From contig JARGSG010000074.1 of assembly GCA_030374805.1 (NCBI GenBank), positions 1 through 64,000 of the forward strand: a stretch of 64,000 bases of DNA. The letters are read 5' to 3'. Positions within the stretch are counted from its first letter, which is position 1, and each line of letters starts with the position of its first letter. This DNA is from Gracilaria gracilis. Taxonomy: Eukaryota; Rhodophyta; Florideophyceae; Gracilariales; Gracilariaceae. A model generated the notes under the pieces. The model ran no database searches and was not told the DNA's origin. It worked only from the letters and a program-made list of their open reading frames with translations. A program made the position numbers and the translations under genes. Of the stretch, positions 51,632-63,405 are shown piece by piece.

Positions 51632-54285
51632 CTATGGTACGAGTGCCAAGGTATTAGAGTCCGAGTTGTCGGTAGGCTCATCGGCGGAGCCCGGATTACA
51701 TAGGCCCATGTTAGGAAGTGTAGAGCCGAACGAGTCGGAAGTTTCAGCCTGAGAAGAAGGGGATGTGTAGCAATCGCCCTTGGCAGAGACTGAGCGGATG
51801 AAACTCATATATCAGTTGTTTTTCTCGGCTTAACGTCCTATCATTATAAAGTCTATTTAGCTATTTGGCCTGGGTTAGGGATCCGCATACGAAGGGTAGG
51901 ATTATCGTTACACGTGTCTGCCCGCTTCTAACTAGCGGATGCCTCGTTGCAAGAGTACCGCAGAGGTACACTTGGGTAGTGTTGGCTGTCGTGGCGGGTA
52001 CTAAAATATTTTAGTTGATATATGTTAGCCGTATATAAGTGGCGGCACTTCCCGCCACTGTACGGGAAGTTAACCCCAAGGAGGCCTGGGCTATAGCTTG
52101 AGTTCCGCTTGCGCACGGTCTTCCGCTCCATTCTCAGGGAGCACTGCCACTTATTCGCAAGAATTATTAAATTCCGTCACTGAGAAGCTCCGGTCCGTCG
52201 TTACGGTTCTTTTGTCATTCTTTTGTACCCTTTTTCGGTTTTCTGTCTTACGGGTTCGCTACATTTCGACCTGTTATACAGGTTTGCCTTTTTTGTCTCG
52301 GTATTATTCCCGCCTCTGAGGGGTCTGTGCCCCGCACTGTGGCTCGTTTTGCTATCTCCTATTCCACTCTTTCCGTTACACGGGACACTTCACCCAGTGG
52401 ATTCCATCCTTTTGGCTCCCCAATTGCCAACCGCAACCTCCTTCTGTAATTCAGGAAGGGGCTGCTCGGAGTTACGCCCGGCACGTGTTGGCCTCATCGA
52501 AGGGTTTGGCACTGCTCTGTCCCAATAGGAAGAAAGGACGATAACTCTGTGTGCGTAGCCGCTGGCGCGGACCCAGGCAAAACTTTCCGCCATTGACATC
52601 TCAATATATTTTCAGCATGTCAAGCTTTTTTCTTAAATGTTCAAGGCATTTTCAACGAATCAATTTTCTGAAAAACAATTAAGTCATTATATCTTCATTG
52701 GATTTTGATGCAATGAAAACTTAATGACTGTAGACTTGTTCCAATGAACCAAAGAAGACGAACAAGTGAAAATCTCACGAATACTGATTGGAATTGGATT
52801 GCACGAGTTTTCGCTGGGGGTTTGTGTTCTTTCTTTTTTTCCCGGCTTTGCCTCAAAACAGAGATGATGAAGAAAGTAAGCTCCTGCGATTTTAATTGCC
52901 CTTCACTGCGCAAAAGAATGTAAGCCACCGTGGAGGAAAAAAATATCTTCCCAGCCATTAAAAATCATTGGTCCATATCTTGGCAGAAGTCCGCCCGTAA
53001 TTACCGCGAAAGGCTTTTCTTCAGTTTTCAGATAATACTGATCTAGTAGCTCCAAAGATATATATGGAGGTGACAGCAAATAATTGTCAACATATCTACG
53101 TCTAACCATCCTGAGCCCGTCTATAAACACTTTGCTTCTGGATTCTCCTTTCGCAAAGAGGCTGAAAGAAAAGCATTTTCTGTAAATCACTGACATCAAC
53201 AGCTCGTTCAGCGCATTGCCTTCTTTCCGTGAACATTATTTTATCCTTGGCATGTCTATTCTTTGCTTCTGGTAGAGATGACCACCTTCGAGACTTCATC
53301 TACTGATGAATTTTGTTCCCTCCCGATGTTTGTCATAATCAAGAATAATTTGTCTCTGGATGACCTGTTCATCCCACTATGACCTCGCCGGAACTATATC
53401 TTCTGACAACGCCTTACATCTCCTTCCAATGTTTTCGCGCTCGGGCGTGCCCATAGAAAAACAACGGACGTTATGAATTGCTTGTTTTGTCGTATGGTCT
53501 GTGTCAAGCACTCTCGAGCAATGCGAACACCGCCACGACGAGGGCTTGGCTTGCCCTGTTGGAATAGAAACTCAGTGGGCTCTCCAAGACGCTCGACGAC
53601 GCCCCTCGCGGCGGCGATCGCAGGAAGTATGCTAAGATTCAAGATGCGAATGTTTGGGGTTCGGTTTCTTTGTGAGAACTTGTCGCGAGCAAGGGTTGAT
53701 TCTATCGATAGGTGGTTTCGAACGATTCTTCGTGGGCCATTATGAGAGTGGAGACTTTTGGTAGTTAGTTGCATACCGGTTACCAAGGAACGATGATAAG
53801 GAATCAGTGCTTCCAAGTGCTGAAATTGGGAACTGGTTGGACTAGATTTGGCATGTACTGCTTTTATGGTGAAGAAAGCCAAGCTACGAACTGGGAGGAA
53901 AACCTGACAGTTACTTGTACAGGCCAAGAGTAGTTTGACCATTACCAAGGAGGTAAAATGACTGGCTCTCTACTTCAAAAACCTTGCTTCTAAAGGGTGC
54001 AGTTCTTATATGCGATAGTGGGCCTCACAGTTGAAGAGGGGTTTTCGCTCTCGCTGAAGAACGTTTCAAGCTGTTCTTCCCGGCAGCAGTTTGAACACTA
54101 TGTAACGAAGATCAAATCTTATTTTACGAAGACTGTCGTGCTAAAGACCTTTCCAAAGATAATGGCAATACTCAGTGTTCCATGGCGTCGATAGCCATGT
54201 TCCAAAAATATCGAGATATGAAGACATGTTGGGAAAGAGAAGGCGCAACGCGGGAGTGTGTGGGAAAGGATAAATAGACATACCA
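51632..54285. other. Repeat-derived or intergenic DNA, no supported gene
   Basis: GC content falls noticeably after about 52600. Minus-strand frames at 52903-53199 and 53394-53948 (184 codons) are open but show no motif; the second has an Arg-rich centre. A short GC-rich inverted pair, GTGGCGG...CCGCCAC, lies at 52041-52058. I cannot assign function to any of this. Confidence 0.35.
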
Positions 54286-54435
54286 GGTCGTACTGAGGTG
54301 CTGAGTGACCACTGTGCCACATCAGTATTCTCAGCATATTCGGAGGGCCGGCACACTTATTTTACAATTCCGACACTGTCTGCTTTTCGAGAGATCTTCA
54401 AATCTATAAACATATGTACAGTTACGTGAAGATCC
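54286..54435 (+). repeat. Direct repeat, copy 1
   Basis: Matches 55581-55733 over about 150 bp (GGTCGTACTGA, GTGACCACTG, TGCTTTTCGAGAGATCTTCA, TTACGTGA). The two copies point the same way, about 1.3 kb apart. Confidence 0.75.
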
Positions 54436-55580
54436 AAAATAGTGCGAGGTTGATCTGGCGCCCGCGCGCAGATGTCCAAAACACCAATGAGAAGCGGCTG
54501 TGACCGAGATGCATGAATCAAAGTAGATCGCAAAGATATTCTCCGCCCTGCAATCCATGCGCTGCATGATCCAAATTCATGAGAATCCTAGAAAGAGTAG
54601 TTCATTGACGCCACCAATTCGAGAGCTATGAGACGCATAGTAGCAGCTGACGGGGGCCAGCGTGCCAAGCCAGCGTAGAACAGTAACCACTGCGGTTGAA
54701 AGCAGCATTAGACACAGTTCGTTTTGGAAAAAAACTGAAAGATTTGTTTCATTGCTGCCCACTTATAGAAAAGCGCAGATGGCGATGTGTTACGGTACGA
54801 CATGCCGGAGTGAGGCAGACGCAGCAGAAGAGTTCGTCTTTGTGGTGCCGCACTACTACCTTTTCAACTCGAAAAATGTACTGCGACGCAGTTAGCCTCC
54901 CATTGGATATCCGAAGGTTGCAGGGCTTCGACCGAGATAAAACGGACCTAGAACATGAATTCAAATACAACAATGGGGCACGCAATAGTGTCCTAGGCAC
55001 CCATTGTGCTAAATCCGTATTCGAGCACGCGCCTCATCAACCCAACTGACATTTCGATTCTGTTTTACCTCACGCGATGCCTTGAAATAGTTCTCAGCCT
55101 GAGCCAGAAAACTCCGAACTCTTCCATGTCTCCAGAACTCGTGCGCAAAAGTGAAAGAGCTGCTAGACCCGATTCAGTCCACACACCGGCGGCGATCGAG
55201 AACTTCCATTTTTTTGCCAGATCGGCGCTCTTTAGCTTTCAAATCAGCGAGAAAAGCTTCGACCGGTGGTTTGAAACATCCCAAATTTGGAATAGGCCCA
55301 TGCAGCCCGCCCTGAAAGATGCTTCTTTCTTTGACCGACTTTCCGGCGTTGAAGTTGCTCAAGACTGACGCAAAGTCGTGTCGGGTCGGCTTGTTTGTAC
55401 TCCACACGAGGCGAACCAAAGATGCTGTGCCATTGGTGGCTTCTATAACGTTAGCTGAACCGGAATCTGGGGCGTCTGTATTGATATTCTCGGCCATTCC
55501 GCTTTGTTAGCGGACATATAAAAGATATCGTCGCCCTAAGCTATGGGGAAAGTGTCTAAGAATGAAAAATACGCGTCCGG
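54436..55580. other. Segment between direct repeats
   Basis: The best frame is on the minus strand, 55174-55497 (107 codons from an ATG, MAENINTDAPDSG...), starting just inside the right repeat. Shorter frames continue leftward. No family is recognised. It could be the body of a small non-autonomous element bounded by LTR-like repeats. Confidence 0.3.
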
Positions 55581-55733
55581 GGTCGTACTGATGTGCTCGG
55601 TGACCACTGCGCCACATAAGTACAAACGATAGTCTCAGCACACCCGGACGGTCGCTATAATGATTGTACAATTCAGACAATCCCTGCTTCCCGAGAGATC
55701 TTCAATTCTATACACACATTACATTTACGTGAG
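55581..55733 (+). repeat. Direct repeat, copy 2
   Basis: See the copy at 54286. Similarity is roughly 75-80 percent by eye, so this is an old duplication or an old pair of LTRs. Confidence 0.75.
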
Positions 55734-56321
55734 AAGGGTGAGATTCTTGGGTTGGCTACTGCTTGATTTCTACACTTGAACTACTGTAATTGATGATATA
55801 AAATTCTGTTGATATAAGAAAATTTCGTTTATTGTTACGCTTATATTTGCCCTTGCTTTCGAGATTTTTGTCACACCATATCTCTGAGAAAGGCTCCTGA
55901 CGTCCACGTTATGGACATAGCGGTTGGCCTTCTATGTGAAGGTATAGAAAACTGTGGTCGTCGTTTGGATATTACAAAAATTCGACCACTGTATAACCTG
56001 ATATCTGCTGCATGCAACTAATGGATGCCACTACAATCATGTGAAGAATAACTTGTTTTCTATAGGAGAGAAAAAGATCGAAAAAGCTGTTCTACGCAGA
56101 AACATTATCTTGCCAAGCGGCAGCGTCGCCTTAATGCCAAGCATAGAGATTTAGAGTCTGATGAAGAATCTGGAAATTCAAACAGTTAGCGATCTTTAGC
56201 CAAATACAGTGATTCCGCGTTACGAGAATGAGTAGTGCAAAAGTCGTCCGCATGCTTATAAGCCTGGTAGAAATACAACGAGGGATCACAAAAGAAATTA
56301 AAGATAAGAACACTACAGCGT
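55734..56321. other. AT-rich, no supported gene
   Basis: No frame longer than about 60 codons and no recognisable motif. It may be the 3' flank of the pogo-like relic. Confidence 0.4.
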
Positions 56322-57498
56322 CTACTGAACTGTAAAGAAGGAATCTATGCGAGATTGAATCAAACTGTTAACGAGCTTAATACGCAGAACACGTTGAGCT
56401 CGTCTCCAACCCATAACACATGCAGTATCAGTATCTTTTTTGTCCTCCAGTATAAGTAGAGTAACGGTAATGTAGGCGAGCCTGTCGCCAACGATGAGAT
56501 CCTTAAATAATCTCCTATCTTCTTCCACGTCTTCTTCTTTCTCTTCTACATCATTTGCAGTATCTAAAGCGTTAATAGAAATTTCTTCTACAGTAGGAAG
56601 GCTTGTGCATTCTTCTTCGTCTCGGTTCACGTTAAGCAAAGACCTCACCGTAACCTGATTAAACACAGGTGTGGGTACAAACTGTTTTACCAGCTCTATA
56701 AGCTCATTGCCAAGTGTCTCTTCATCATCTTACTCATTTTGTGATATCCTCTCACTAGCCAGCAGCCTTTTGTGTACCCAACAGTTCCATAACACATTAC
56801 CCTGCATATAAGATTGCCAAATATGCTTCACTTGCCGCATAGCAGCCAGTTCATGAACCTTATGTATGTCGTGCACATCAATATCCATCTGATCCAAAGC
56901 TTTGCGATACAAGTAGGATATCTGTCGCTGCTACAATGACGCAGTGACACCAGCGTCTATGGGCTGTAGCTTAGAAGTAGTGTTAGAAGGAAGAAAAACA
57001 ACCTCGACATTTGGCAGGACAGGTAGCACTTCAATACTTTCATGGAAACTTGCGTTATCTAACAAAAGTAACATCTTCTATGAATGCGAAAGGGTGTCGG
57101 TATGACTAAAAAAGCGTTGAAGCCAATTCAAAAATATAGAGTTCGTCATCCATGCCTTCTTTTTCCAATGGTACTCGAATCCAAGCTCAGAGCCAGTTTT
57201 TTATTAGAGCAGTGCGGTCTACGTGACTTGCCAATGATTATCAAATGAACTCGGTCGGTTCTCTTAGAATTTGAACATGCGAGAATTGTTAGCCTCACCT
57301 TTTCTTTTTTCTTTCCGGTAGATGCTCTAGTGCTATAGTTAGGCCCGGTTCCAAGCGATAAAAAAGGCCAAACTCATCGACAATGTAGCAGTTCACTGAA
57401 TTGTAGTCTCCAAAGTGAGCCCTCAACACGCTCAGTTTATCTGCTATTGCTCCTTCGTCTGCATCACCACTTTCTCCGTGCGACTTAGTTGAGCTCAA
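56322..57498 (-). pseudogene. Pogo/Tigger-like (DDE_1) transposase relic
   Basis: The three catalytic positions of a pogo-type transposase are readable in three frames: CYIVDEFGLFYRL (first Asp) near 57380, KMLLLLDNASFH (second Asp) near 57060, and VEVVFLPSNTTSKLQPIDAGV (third Asp) near 56970. Downstream, KALDQMDIDVHDIHKVHELAAM and an acidic tail fit the C-terminal part. Frame changes and stops separate the blocks. The N-terminal DNA-binding region is not recognisable upstream of 57498. Confidence 0.82.
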
Positions 57499-58639
57499 AC
57501 TATGTCGGTTCTGGAAATTTTAGAGCCACCCTTTGTTCATCGTAAGAGGTATTTTCGAATTTGCACCCAAGTTTTCATTCATCACTTCAAGTATGCGTCT
57601 AGCTGGTTCAATAATTGAAGCTCCATTTATAGCTCTACGTTCTGAAAACTGCAGCATTACCCAGTTTAAGAGGGCCTTTTAAAACTGAGGAAATGCACCC
57701 TGACGGGTGCGATATCTATTCTGGGTAGTGGGTACGGTACTTTTATTCTTTAGAATGCGAGATATTCTGGCTTGAGAAGGTGGTTTGGAGAGTTTAAATT
57801 TTTCTTTGGCCCACAGTGCGAGAGTGCTTTGAGCGCAGGAAAAAACACGTTGCAGACGTATTTGGTGTTTTCTCGGCTCTTTTTTTTGTTGGAGAGACTA
57901 GGCTATTCGCTTACACATTTCAGGAGAGCTCTGAAGTGTGCCTGAAGCCGTTTCTCTTCAATCTGAAACGCACCGTAAGAGAAAAATGTTCTACTTTATA
58001 CATATGAGGTGTTCTAAATTTTGTTTTTACTTACTACGTTGCTTCTGGTTGAAGAACATGAGCTATTCAGTGTCATGTAAATCCTGAAAGTGCTTTTGTT
58101 TCATTCTGGTACCAACAGAATGGTAGAATTAGAGTTTATGCTACGTTTTGGGCATAGTGATTGTTTGGGAATTGAAATGAGGGCGACAGGCAAGATCAAT
58201 AGGTAAATATGTACCCTTAAATCAGGGGATGAATGTTTCATAAACCCACTGTCTATGATACATTTGGTTTTTTAGATTTTTGTTGTTTATTCTTCTATCC
58301 TTGTTCATACAAAATACAGTGCACGGAATTCATAAACCTCTAATCATTCTTTTGTTCAAAACTTTCGTGCCTACATTGCTGTGCAAAAGTTGCGATGTCC
58401 AATCGATAGAAAACAGTCAGTTTTGCTTATTGATACGGCAACAGTACTTATAATGATACCAATAGTGATATATGCGTCATAAGAACAACGCAATTTACAT
58501 ATAGCAGCGAAGTTTTATAACAGCAAAGAACAGCTTTAAGCATGACGGCGCGCTTTAAGCGTTTCAAACCAAACCAAAGTGCAGTATAGCAACCCTCATT
58601 GCCAGTCCAATTCTTTTCAGCCCAACTAAGGCAAAAATA
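57499..58639. other. AT-rich, no supported gene
   Basis: Short frames only. Contains long T-rich stretches. It may hold the lost N-terminal part of the pogo-like relic and the 5' end of the mariner-like relic; no terminal inverted repeat is obvious by eye. Confidence 0.35.
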
Positions 58640-59608
58640 CTCTCTAAAACGCCTCGAGGCCAGCTAATTTCTGATGTCGAGAAAGAACAAATCTTAGCGC
58701 ACAGTGCACATGAATTCAGCCACCAGGAAATTGCTAACGAGATTTGCTTTCAACGCACTACCTTCCAACAACTCTTGATGCGTCCTAAGAAGATGCAGCA
58801 GAAAAAATGGAAACCGAGGAATCCAAAATTATCAAAAACCACCAGGTGGACCATCATTCGTGAGGTGGTTCTTCGTCAAAACAGTGCGGCGGACGTTCAG
58901 AAAAAGTACAACTTAAACATATCCGTACGACAAATGCAACAGATTATACAAGAAGTTCTATACCTCAAGTACAAAAAGATAAAGGCCGGAACATACATGA
59001 ACCAACGCCACAACAATTTTTGCCTCAAACGGGAAGAGATAAGCTCAAGTGTGGCGCTGTTGAACGGAAGAAGGTCATCTTTTCCGACGAGAAAAGTTTA
59101 ATTTGGATGGTACAGATGGCTTGGCCTTTTTATCGGAATGAATTGAGAAACGCTCCAGAGGTGTTTTCAAAAAGGGTTCAAGGCTTTAGTTCGCTAATGA
59201 TTTGGTCATAAATTTCTTACTATGGTGCCGGACAGTTTCCTGGTTTTGATTCTCCTGTTACATTCTCTTTATATATAGAGGTGTGGGAGAAAGATTTGCT
59301 ACCGTTTACAGCATCTACTTTAGGGAAGAACTGGATTTTTATGCACGATGGTGCTAGTCCCCATCCATCAAAAGCCACTAAGAAGTGGTTGAAGGACCAA
59401 AATGTCAACGTGCTGGACTGGCATGCCAAGAGCTCAGATAAGCAATGCCTGGGCTTTGCTGGACAGGCTCGTATACGCCGACCGTCGCCAGTTTGAAACG
59501 GGGGAAGAATTGGCAGACTGCGTGGAGCATGTGTGGAATCCGATTCCAGTACAGTACTTGGAATCGCTTTACAATTCTATTCCAGATACTGAGGGGTGCC
59601 CTGAATAG
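58640..59608 (+). pseudogene. Tc1/mariner-like transposase relic
   Basis: A helix-turn-helix is near the start (LISDVEKEQILAHSA...HQEIANEI), then a second DNA-binding part ending IQEVLYLKYKK. The first catalytic Asp lies in VIFSDEK (near 59085); just after it one base is missing relative to the family consensus. VFSKRVQGFSSLMIWS follows, then WIFMHDGASPH (second Asp, near 59345). The third acidic motif region after DWHAKSSD has lost several codons, and the frame changes before LLDRLVYADRRQFETGEEL. A C-terminal YLESLYNSIPD block ends the relic. It cannot encode an active enzyme. Confidence 0.85.
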
Positions 59609-60339
59609 TTGGGCAGTTTGAAAGAGAGGGTTTGCAACCGTTCTCTTTTGCCTTGAGTTTTTTGTGGGTGCTTTAAATGCAGCCCAAACGTCCGTGATAT
59701 ACAGGGCAGAACGCATATTGGTGCAACAGAAACGACGGACAAAACTAGATGCGGAAAATAATGTGTTGAGCCGTGGACGCAAAAACGCCAAGGTCTGAGT
59801 TCGTGTTGAACAGTTTTGTAAGCATATTAATCCTTATATATCAGTGCAACCAATCATTTTTGGCTTGAATCGACCTTCGCGTCTTTTCAGTTCTCTAACT
59901 GAAGCCCCTGCAACCTTAACCTCACGACCCGCTCATTTTGAACAGTGACAAACCTTACTTTTGCTAAGGCTACTCTTTCTTTCAATGTGCGAACAAGAAC
60001 AACTGGCTCGTCGTAGCGCGTTGCACGATACTTGGCGTGGCTTTCTTTAAAATTTCTTCGTGACTGTCGCCTTGCTATACGCACTTTAGCGTCCTTCGCA
60101 AGCTCTTCAAGCTTCTGCGTTCGTCGTTTCTCTCGTTTATTTGCGCTTCTCTTCCCGCGGTTTCTGCAACTGGATCGCCCGGGCAGAAGGAACAACCGCT
60201 CCCAAAAATGTATCGAAAAATCCAGATTTTGGAAGCTTAACTTCTCCGAGAATTTCCAAGCCGCTGGCTTTGTGACGCTTATCTAATATCTTCATCATAT
60301 CTTCTACCGAAGCGACTCGAGCCCAGCGAACCACGGTGA
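59609..60339. other. Intergenic with a basic minus-strand frame
   Basis: A minus-strand frame at 59887-60195 (102 codons) is very rich in Arg and Lys (KREKRRTQKLEELAKDAKVRIARRQSRR), continued in another frame toward 60334 (VASVEDMMKILDKRHKASGLEILGEVKLPKSGFF). It may be a fragment of a gene broken once, but I recognise no family. Confidence 0.3.
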
Positions 60340-60725
60340 TGTACCTTGGATGCCCACCGGATTTTATGGATGTACGTCAGACACACCAAAGATGTTCTAT
60401 GGATGTCCGTAAAAGATTCACTTTGGATGTCCCACAGATGTGCAATAAGATGTACATGAGATGCTCATCGAATATCTAAAAGATACCCGTTGGATCTACC
60501 AGAAAATCGGAACATCCAACGGACATATTATTGCACATCCAACGTATATCTGGTGGAAATAACTAGGACATCCAATGCATATCTTTTACGCTCATCTCTA
60601 GGACATCTTATAGAAATCTTGTGGATATCTGAAGGACATACAGGATGTCCGTCGGATATGCATAAGATGCACTTTAGATGTTCAATATCGAACATCCAAT
60701 GGACATCCAAGGAACATCATTTTGC
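60340..60725. repeat. GATGT/ACATC short-period array with head-to-head halves
   Basis: Units of the form GGATGTnC recur every 11-17 bp to about 60490, then the complementary GnACATCC form predominates to 60725. The two halves form an imperfect inverted structure. A 12-bp period is clearest at 60418-60470 (AGATGTGCAATA, AGATGTACATGA). Confidence 0.8.
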
Positions 60726-60817
60726 CTCACTGGGCGAGTAGTGTCTTCAATGCTGTACGGACGAGCCTTAGCGAAAAGCTGATATTCGTTTAGCGGGCAA
60801 ATTTCAGTTGCACGGAA

Positions 60818-61933
60818 TCAGTTCTTGATGTTATCCATCGTGAAAGAGTCTTCGTAGGCGGTGCTCAACAGCTTGCACACATCAAACTCATCAAGAACTC
60901 GATCTACTCCTACACCCCTGGATAATGACTGTGCGAGGTTTCTAAGTCTGTTGTTGAAGGCAGGGAGCACGGTTGCATCCAATGGTTGAGTGGTGCCGCT
61001 GTTATGTGACGGCAGAGAGTAGGCTATGATGTTATTAACCCGAAACTTTCCTAATACCCGAATCGATAATTGCGAGCGATAACCATCGTAGATGAGAAGC
61101 GGTTTCCGCCCGTAGACGCGCAGATCTTCAGTGTCTTTGATGAAGTCGTTGGACGAATCTAAGGAGTTGCATGAGTCGATTGAGGCTACTTCCTTCTTCG
61201 TATAGATCAAAGAATTTCTGGGTAACATATGAGGAATACATTCTGACCTTTTCTCACCGTTTCGTGTTTCGCAAAGTTGGGACTGTTCGAATTCGTATAC
61301 GATTCCCTTGGAATACAGACAGGAACCTTCCACGATCACCATTACCGATCACCGAGGCCAAGATAGTGATTATGGGCACATTTTTAAACTACGCCTGAGG
61401 AACAAAGGGCTTTGCACAGCGAAGCGAATGAGACTTCTTCTTGGACGCGTTACGCTCTTTCTATGCCAACACGCCGGTTTCGTCTACGTTTACGATGCGC
61501 CTAGCGTCAATGTCATGCTCTTGTATGATGTGCTCAAGACGAGTGGGGTGGGTTGTCAAACATTCTCCATTGGTGGCACGATAACAAACAGCAACGTATT
61601 GTCGGGTTGCGCTGTAAGTTATCTTATCGGAGTGCCGTTTTTTAAAGGCCCAACAAAACTTATGACCAGGTCTCGAATTGTAGAAGCGTATAATACTTCG
61701 TCTCTTGGCAGGCAGATCTTGAACTAACATTTGCAAGGCATTCTTAAAGTCATCCCGATTGAGTGGTTCCCCCAGAACGCGTATCCTTTAAGAAGGGTGC
61801 AGATCCGTTCTTCTTCCGTCAGTGTCAGCAATCTGCCGAAGGAAATGCCCGGCTTTGTGTTGTCCCCGTGATTGTATTTATACCATATTGTACTGGTTGA
61901 AACTCCTACACGAGCTGCTGTCTTGCGGAACAA
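60818..61933 (-). pseudogene. Second pogo-like (DDE_1) transposase relic
   Basis: A helix-turn-helix at 61933-61870 (AARVGVSTSTIWYKY), a WAFKKRH segment, RRIVNVDETGVLA with the first catalytic Asp near 61475, LLIYDGYRSQL (second Asp) near 61095 and SGTTQPLDATVLPAFN (third Asp) near 60980. The reading frame changes near 61736 and 61340, with a stop after VDETGVLA. It differs in sequence from the relic at 56322-57498, so two families of the same superfamily were present. Confidence 0.82.
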
Positions 61934-62897
61934 AAATCGGCGACTTACGAGCTTGTTGCTTCAGCGGTAACGCTTGTCTGGATCAAGAAAGCGCTGCCGT
62001 GCTTGGAGGTCGAGCACAATGGTATCATCCGAGGCAGAAATACCAAGCATGATGGTGGCTGTATGGATTTTGTGAAGGCTATGGTCGGCAGTTGAGGAGA
62101 TGATGGGTGTTTTTGCTTCGGCATTGGTGTAGTGCGAAGATTTGTACGGTTTTTATAAATTTAAGGGTGCCACAAAGCGGTTTTCTGGGGTCCTATGATG
62201 CAGAGGGTGTCAAAAGGTCTGGAAATCTCAGCACAAAATTTGAATATGGGGAATGGTTCTGTCAGGGCTTACTTAGCTGTTAAATAGATAGGGAGGAAGG
62301 AGTGGGAGATTTTAAGATTTTGAAAAGAACTGCTAGAGTGTGCATGAGAGCTGTTGTTCTGTGGAAGCCGGCTTTTGTTTATGCATATGGTGTACACTGT
62401 GCTTTCGTGAGGCGACTACTGACGTTTCTGATGGAAAAGGAGCGAAATATTAATCTGGGAGAATATTTTGGACGAAGAAGGACACCAAACTGAAGTCTGG
62501 CGATCACAAAATGCGCATGCAGCGCTGTTTTGGTTCGCGTGGGGGCAATTGTTTCCGTTAGGGAGTTCATTGGAGCGCAAGGGAACTTCTTTAGGAGTAT
62601 AGGGGCGTTTGTAATTTTTGTGTGGGAGGTGCAGCGGTAGCTTCTTTGCCTGAAATTTACTCAAAAAAACGGGAAAGTCATGAGTTTTTAAAGATGACCT
62701 CCAAACTAGAATTATCCATTGTTTAAATAGGATACCACCTGTCCAATGAACAGGGCAGCCCTAAGTAGACTAATTAGTTTAATTGAGAATCAAGGAGAGA
62801 TATCTGATTATTAAGAATGGTAACGCGAAGATTCTGTCTTTATAAATGTGGTGGCGGCTCTACGGATTTGTCCCAGGACATCCCTGGAGGCAATATC
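61934..62897. other. AT-rich flank, no supported gene
   Basis: Only short frames. Probably the remainder of the pogo-like element and older intergenic DNA into which the gypsy LTR inserted. The bases next to the LTR are ATATC. Confidence 0.4.
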
Positions 62898-63405
62898 TGT
62901 CGTACAAATACTGATACGGTATGGGGTCCGCCTGGTAGAGAGAGCGCGCGAGGGCTCAACCTAAAGGCGAAAAACACACAACCAATATGGTAGTAGGGCA
63001 CCTGAAACCCGCAGGGGCAAACGACGGGGCCACTATTCTAGACCGTGTAGGTTTACGGTAGTAGACGACGACGCGCGGTAAAACTTGAATAGTAATAGAG
63101 TAGCAAGTGACCAAGATGGTATAGTTCCTGCCCTAATGGTGCCTGACTTTACAATACCCGAGGGGGAAGGCAAGATGCACCGCAATATATACATGGTGCA
63201 CCGACGCCGATCTCCCATGCGGGCATGGCGTCATCGGCGGCACCCCTGACCTACTGTCATGGGCCAGCAATACTAAGCTATCCGAAACTAGAAATTAGAA
63301 ATTAGAAATTAGAAATTAGAGAATACCAATTGAGTGGAGTGCAGCCAGCAGGGCGCACAAGTAGGGCCACATAGCACCAACCCGTTGAGGTCTCATTGTA
63401 CTACA
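62898..63405 (-). repeat. Second gypsy LTR (508 bp)
   Basis: Same length and terminal inverted repeats as 10069-10576. On the minus strand the outer side (below 62898) lacks the primer site, while the inner side ends CGAAGGAGGTC just before TGTAGTAC, a purine-rich tract. It is therefore read as the 3' LTR of an element extending to the right. Its flanks (ATATC left, GACCT right) do not match, which speaks against a solo LTR. Confidence 0.85.

Noticed and set aside
62898..63405. Reading the right-hand gypsy LTR as a solo LTR
   Set aside because: The flanking 5-mers differ, and a purine-rich tract sits on its inner side, so a 3' LTR of a further copy explains it better.
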